Origin: Pedobacter psychrotolerans
GTDB lineage: Bacteria > Bacteroidota > Bacteroidia > Sphingobacteriales > Sphingobacteriaceae
Length of the DNA: 64,000 nt
Direction of reading: 5' to 3'
NCBI RefSeq assembly: GCF_004340665.1
Contig: NZ_SLWO01000001.1
Location: forward strand, 62,001-126,000
The notes beneath the pieces were generated by a model. The model made no database searches, was not told where the DNA came from, and worked only from the letters and a program-made list of their open reading frames with translations. Each line of letters opens with the position of its first letter. The stretch's first letter is position 1. Below are positions 60,645 to 64,000 of the stretch, piece by piece. Both the position numbers and the translations under genes were made by a program.

Positions 60645-62087
60645 ATGAAAAATCAAAACATTTTATTTGCAACAGCCATTACGCTGTTTGTAATGAGTAG
60701 TTCTTGCAAAAAGGACAACCCAACTGAACCTACAACTCCTGAAACTAGCACGGCTGTTAAATTTTCTTCAAGCATTAATGGCCAGATCAAAACCAAAGCG
60801 CTTAATGATACCTGGGAAGCCAATGACGCTATTGGTGTTTTTATGAAAACGGGTACAGGTTTATCAAATGCTATTGCTGCAAATAAAAATTACAATACAA
60901 CTGGCACTGGCGAATTCAAAGCATCATCTACTGATCAAACACTTTATTATCCTGAAAATGGAAGTACAGTTGATTTTGTTGCTTATTATCCATTTAAACA
61001 AAGTCTTGCAAATAATATTTATTCAGTTGATATCAATAACCAAAACACTCAAAGTGCTATTGATTTAATGTATTCAAATAATGCAACAGGATTAAGTAAA
61101 ACCAGTACATTGGCTAATCTGGTATTTACTCACCAATTATCTAAAATTGAATTTACAGTTAAAAATGGTACTGGCGTTACAGATTTGAATGGCCTTACGA
61201 CCACTGTTGAAGGTTTAAATACAAAAGCAGATTTCGATTTAGCTACTGGTATTTTAAGCAATCAAAGTCAGACGAATGATGTAACCGCTAAAACTGCGAT
61301 TAGAAATACTGCAGTTGTATCAGAGGTAATCGTGTTACCTGTGGCAGATGCTTCTGGCAAACAAATAACCTTTAGCTTGCCTGCCGGAAAATTCAAACTG
61401 ACTTTGCCCGCAAATACAAAATTTGAAAAGGGTAAAAAATACGCTTACGAAATAGAATTGAAAAATGGTGGAACGGCTACACCGGTAGCTGTAGCTTTGT
61501 CTGCAACCATCACCAATTGGACTAATGTGCCATCAGGATCATATACTGTTGATCAGGATGTTGTAACTCCACCAGTTGCCACAGAAACTATTGTTTATAC
61601 GGAGACTTTTGGAACAGGAACTATTCCATCTACAAAACCAAAAATTGCGACTTACACTAATTACGATAACAAAGCGCTAACATTTAGTGATACTTATGGA
61701 ATTGCAGATTTAAGAACAATTTCTAGCTATGGAGATGGTACCAATGCACATGTATGGTTACCTGCTACAAAAGATGCTTCTGTTGCTATTTCAGGTGTTA
61801 ATCTTTCTGGATATACTAAATTGAAAATTAAGTATGACTTAGCTGCTAACATTACAGGATCAACAGCTACTGGTAACCTGAATATCATTAAAGTAAAGGT
61901 AAACGGTGTTGATGTTGCGGTGAGCAGCCAGCCGATTGCAGGTACTCCGGATCAGAATAAATTTTACACCTTAGAAATTGCAGATATTGCAGCACAGGCT
62001 AATAACACCATTGAATTCTATGGTACAGCTGCTACAAATACTTACGGTATCCGTTTGGATAATGTTGTGATTATTGGCGTGAAATAA
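60645..62087 (+). CDS. Lipoprotein: fimbrillin-like domain plus a beta-sandwich C-terminal domain
   Basis: A 480-residue lipoprotein (C21 after 'FVMSSS', then 'KKDNPTEP'). Residues about 35-305 align closely with the preceding gene's fimbrillin-like domain ('KFSSSINGQIKTKALNDTWE', 'TVDFVAYYPFKQSLANNIYS', 'FTHQLSKIEFTVKNGTGVTD', 'ATITNWTNVPSGSYTVDQD'). From about residue 312 the sequence is unrelated to the nuclease: 'IVYTETFGTGTIPSTKPKIA', 'LKIKYDLAANITGSTATGNL' and 'AANTYG'-like strands ending 'IRLDNVVIIGVK', a jelly-roll/carbohydrate-binding-like beta sandwich. The two genes are 21 bases apart and share a transcript ending at 62142. Confidence 0.85.
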   Translation: MKNQNILFATAITLFVMSSSCKKDNPTEPTTPETSTAVKFSSSINGQIKTKALNDTWEANDAIGVFMKTGTGLSNAIAANKNYNTTGTGEFKASSTDQTLYYPENGSTVDFVAYYPFKQSLANNIYSVDINNQNTQSAIDLMYSNNATGLSKTSTLANLVFTHQLSKIEFTVKNGTGVTDLNGLTTTVEGLNTKADFDLATGILSNQSQTNDVTAKTAIRNTAVVSEVIVLPVADASGKQITFSLPAGKFKLTLPANTKFEKGKKYAYEIELKNGGTATPVAVALSATITNWTNVPSGSYTVDQDVVTPPVATETIVYTETFGTGTIPSTKPKIATYTNYDNKALTFSDTYGIADLRTISSYGDGTNAHVWLPATKDASVAISGVNLSGYTKLKIKYDLAANITGSTATGNLNIIKVKVNGVDVAVSSQPIAGTPDQNKFYTLEIADIAAQANNTIEFYGTAATNTYGIRLDNVVIIGVK

Positions 62088-62104
62088 TATAATTTAAAAT
62101 AAAT

Positions 62105-62142
62105 AAAGAGCCCGTTTTGCATTTGCAAAAAACGGGCTCTTT
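62105..62142 (+). terminator. Strong intrinsic terminator
   Basis: AAAGAGCCCGTTTT pairs with AAAACGGGCTCTTT, followed by TGTTTTAT, 18 bases after the stop of the second fimbrillin-like gene. Confidence 0.9.
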
Positions 62143-62212
62143 GTTTTATAATTAGTTTTGAAAGAATATGTTATTGAAATATTTATAATGATTTATGAAA
62201 ATCTTCAAATGA

Positions 62213-62240
62213 AAAAGCCCCGATATTTATCGAGGCTTTA
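62213..62240 (-). terminator. Intrinsic terminator of the atp genes
   Basis: On the minus strand AAAGCCTCGATA and TATCGGGGCTTT pair (one G-T pair), followed by a U-rich run (CTTTTTC). It lies 18 bases after the atpC stop. Confidence 0.85.
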
Positions 62241-62257
62241 AAAATTAGCTCATTATT

Positions 62258-62503
62258 TTAAGCAATACCTTCTGCCAAAACAACAATTTTATTGTGGATG
62301 GCTTCTACTACACCGCCTTTAATAAAGAAACGTTGTTCATCAGTTTTACCTGCTTTTATAATAACTTCTCCATCTTCCAAAGTTGAGATGATTGGCGCAT
62401 GATCTTTTAAAATCTGAAAAGAACCTAAAGTACCTGGAACCGTAACGGCTGTTACTTCACCTTCGAAGACTTTTTTATCTGGAGTTAATATTTCTAAATT
62501 CAT
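62258..62503 (-). CDS. atpC: F1F0 ATP synthase epsilon subunit (short form)
   Basis: An 81-residue epsilon subunit. 'MNLEILTPDKKVFEGEVTAV' and 'TVPGTLGSFQILKDHAPIIS' are the N-terminal beta-sandwich signatures. The C-terminal helical hairpin that regulates ATP hydrolysis in E. coli is absent, which is common in Bacteroidota. The ATG at 62503 is used; 14 more codons upstream to 62545 are encoded by a dispersed repeat. It follows atpD, with that repeat between. Confidence 0.93.
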   Translation of the reverse strand: MNLEILTPDKKVFEGEVTAVTVPGTLGSFQILKDHAPIISTLEDGEVIIKAGKTDEQRFFIKGGVVEAIHNKIVVLAEGIA

Positions 62504-62514
62504 TCTTATAGATT

Positions 62515-62588
62515 TGAGTAACAAGTATCTAGTATCAGGTATCAAGATAAGGTTTCAAATCTTGATACTTAATACTCAAATCTTGATA

Positions 62589-62590
<2 letters not shown>
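62515..62590. repeat. GTATCAAGAT-type palindromic repeat between atpD and atpC
   Basis: Repeated words AGTATCAGGTATCAAGAT and ATCTTGATACTTAATACT, then ATCTTGATACTAG, give an imperfect inverted repeat over about 70 bases. The family also appears at 45541-45573. Its right end reaches the atpD stop codon. Confidence 0.8.

Positions 62591-64000
<1,410 letters not shown>

Noticed and set aside
60868-61068. Ile/Leu-rich frame inside the second fimbrillin-like gene
   Set aside because: A shifted-frame reading of the lipoprotein gene; its hydrophobic look comes from the frame shift.

Overview
The window looks like a chromosomal segment of a Bacteroidota bacterium of the family Sphingobacteriaceae, probably Pedobacter or a close relative. 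This is inferred from an AT-rich composition, Bacteroidota-type promoter -7 boxes (TAnnTTTG) just upstream of several genes, little sign of Shine-Dalgarno sites, fimbrillin-like lipoproteins, a short F1 epsilon subunit, an IspG with a large insert domain, a PnuT-type thiamine transporter under a TPP riboswitch, and dense intergenic palindromic repeats. No rRNA, tRNA, CRISPR array, insertion sequence or prophage was found.

Layout. 1-2.4 kb: the start of a TamB/AsmA-like envelope protein (runs off the left edge) divergent from cytidine deaminase. 2.6-8 kb: topoisomerase IV subunit A, a repeat-rich gap, a TPP riboswitch with pnuT, and an acyl-CoA dehydrogenase-like flavoprotein. 8-12.2 kb (minus strand): an unknown lipoprotein, an rRNA methyltransferase-like gene overlapping a PIN-type toxin-antitoxin pair, and MlaF/MlaE lipid-transport genes. 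12.4-20.3 kb: an SDR, a PspC/LiaF-like membrane set, a GYF-RDD protein, ispG, an MscS channel, a hydrolase and a DoxX-like protein. 20.3-31.5 kb: a heme cluster hemA - hemC/hemD fusion - hemB - hemL - histidine kinase/response regulator/TPR protein - hemE - zeta-toxin-like pair - hemJ. It covers the steps from glutamyl-tRNA to coproporphyrinogen III, plus the protoporphyrinogen oxidase; the coproporphyrinogen oxidase and ferrochelatase are not here. 31.5-38.9 kb: small membrane proteins, beta-barrel proteins, an ECF sigma/anti-sigma-like pair, a second PIN toxin-antitoxin pair, and a lone ABC ATPase.

38.9-57 kb is one long minus-strand run for branched-chain amino acids, in transcription order: ilvE, a methyltransferase, ilvD, an ORF6N gene, ilvB, ilvN, a DinB-like gene, ilvC, leuC, a monooxygenase-fold gene, a methyltransferase, leuD, a tandem ABC ATPase, leuB, leuA, ilvA and a cupin gene. 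Upstream of ilvE is what reads as a transcription attenuator: a 44-residue leader peptide packed with Val, Leu and Ile codons, then a strong terminator hairpin with a U-run. A segment over the leader's last codons can pair with the terminator's 5' arm. This is the clearest regulatory discovery in the window. 57-64 kb: a clostripain-family lipoprotein, two fimbrillin-like lipoproteins that share an N-terminal half but carry different C-terminal domains (one a DRGH nuclease), and atpC plus most of atpD (runs off the right edge).

A second layer is repeats. At least five families of short palindromic phrases occupy the gaps between genes. One family (half-units of the form GTCAT-x-GAGG-y-GAAGz) keeps a small hairpin in each half through paired base changes between copies. 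These repeats also extend or end several open frames (ilvN, DinB, atpC and hemL 5' ends; one ABC gene's 3' end), and one palindrome sits in frame inside ispG. Several start codons are therefore placed downstream of the longest possible one.
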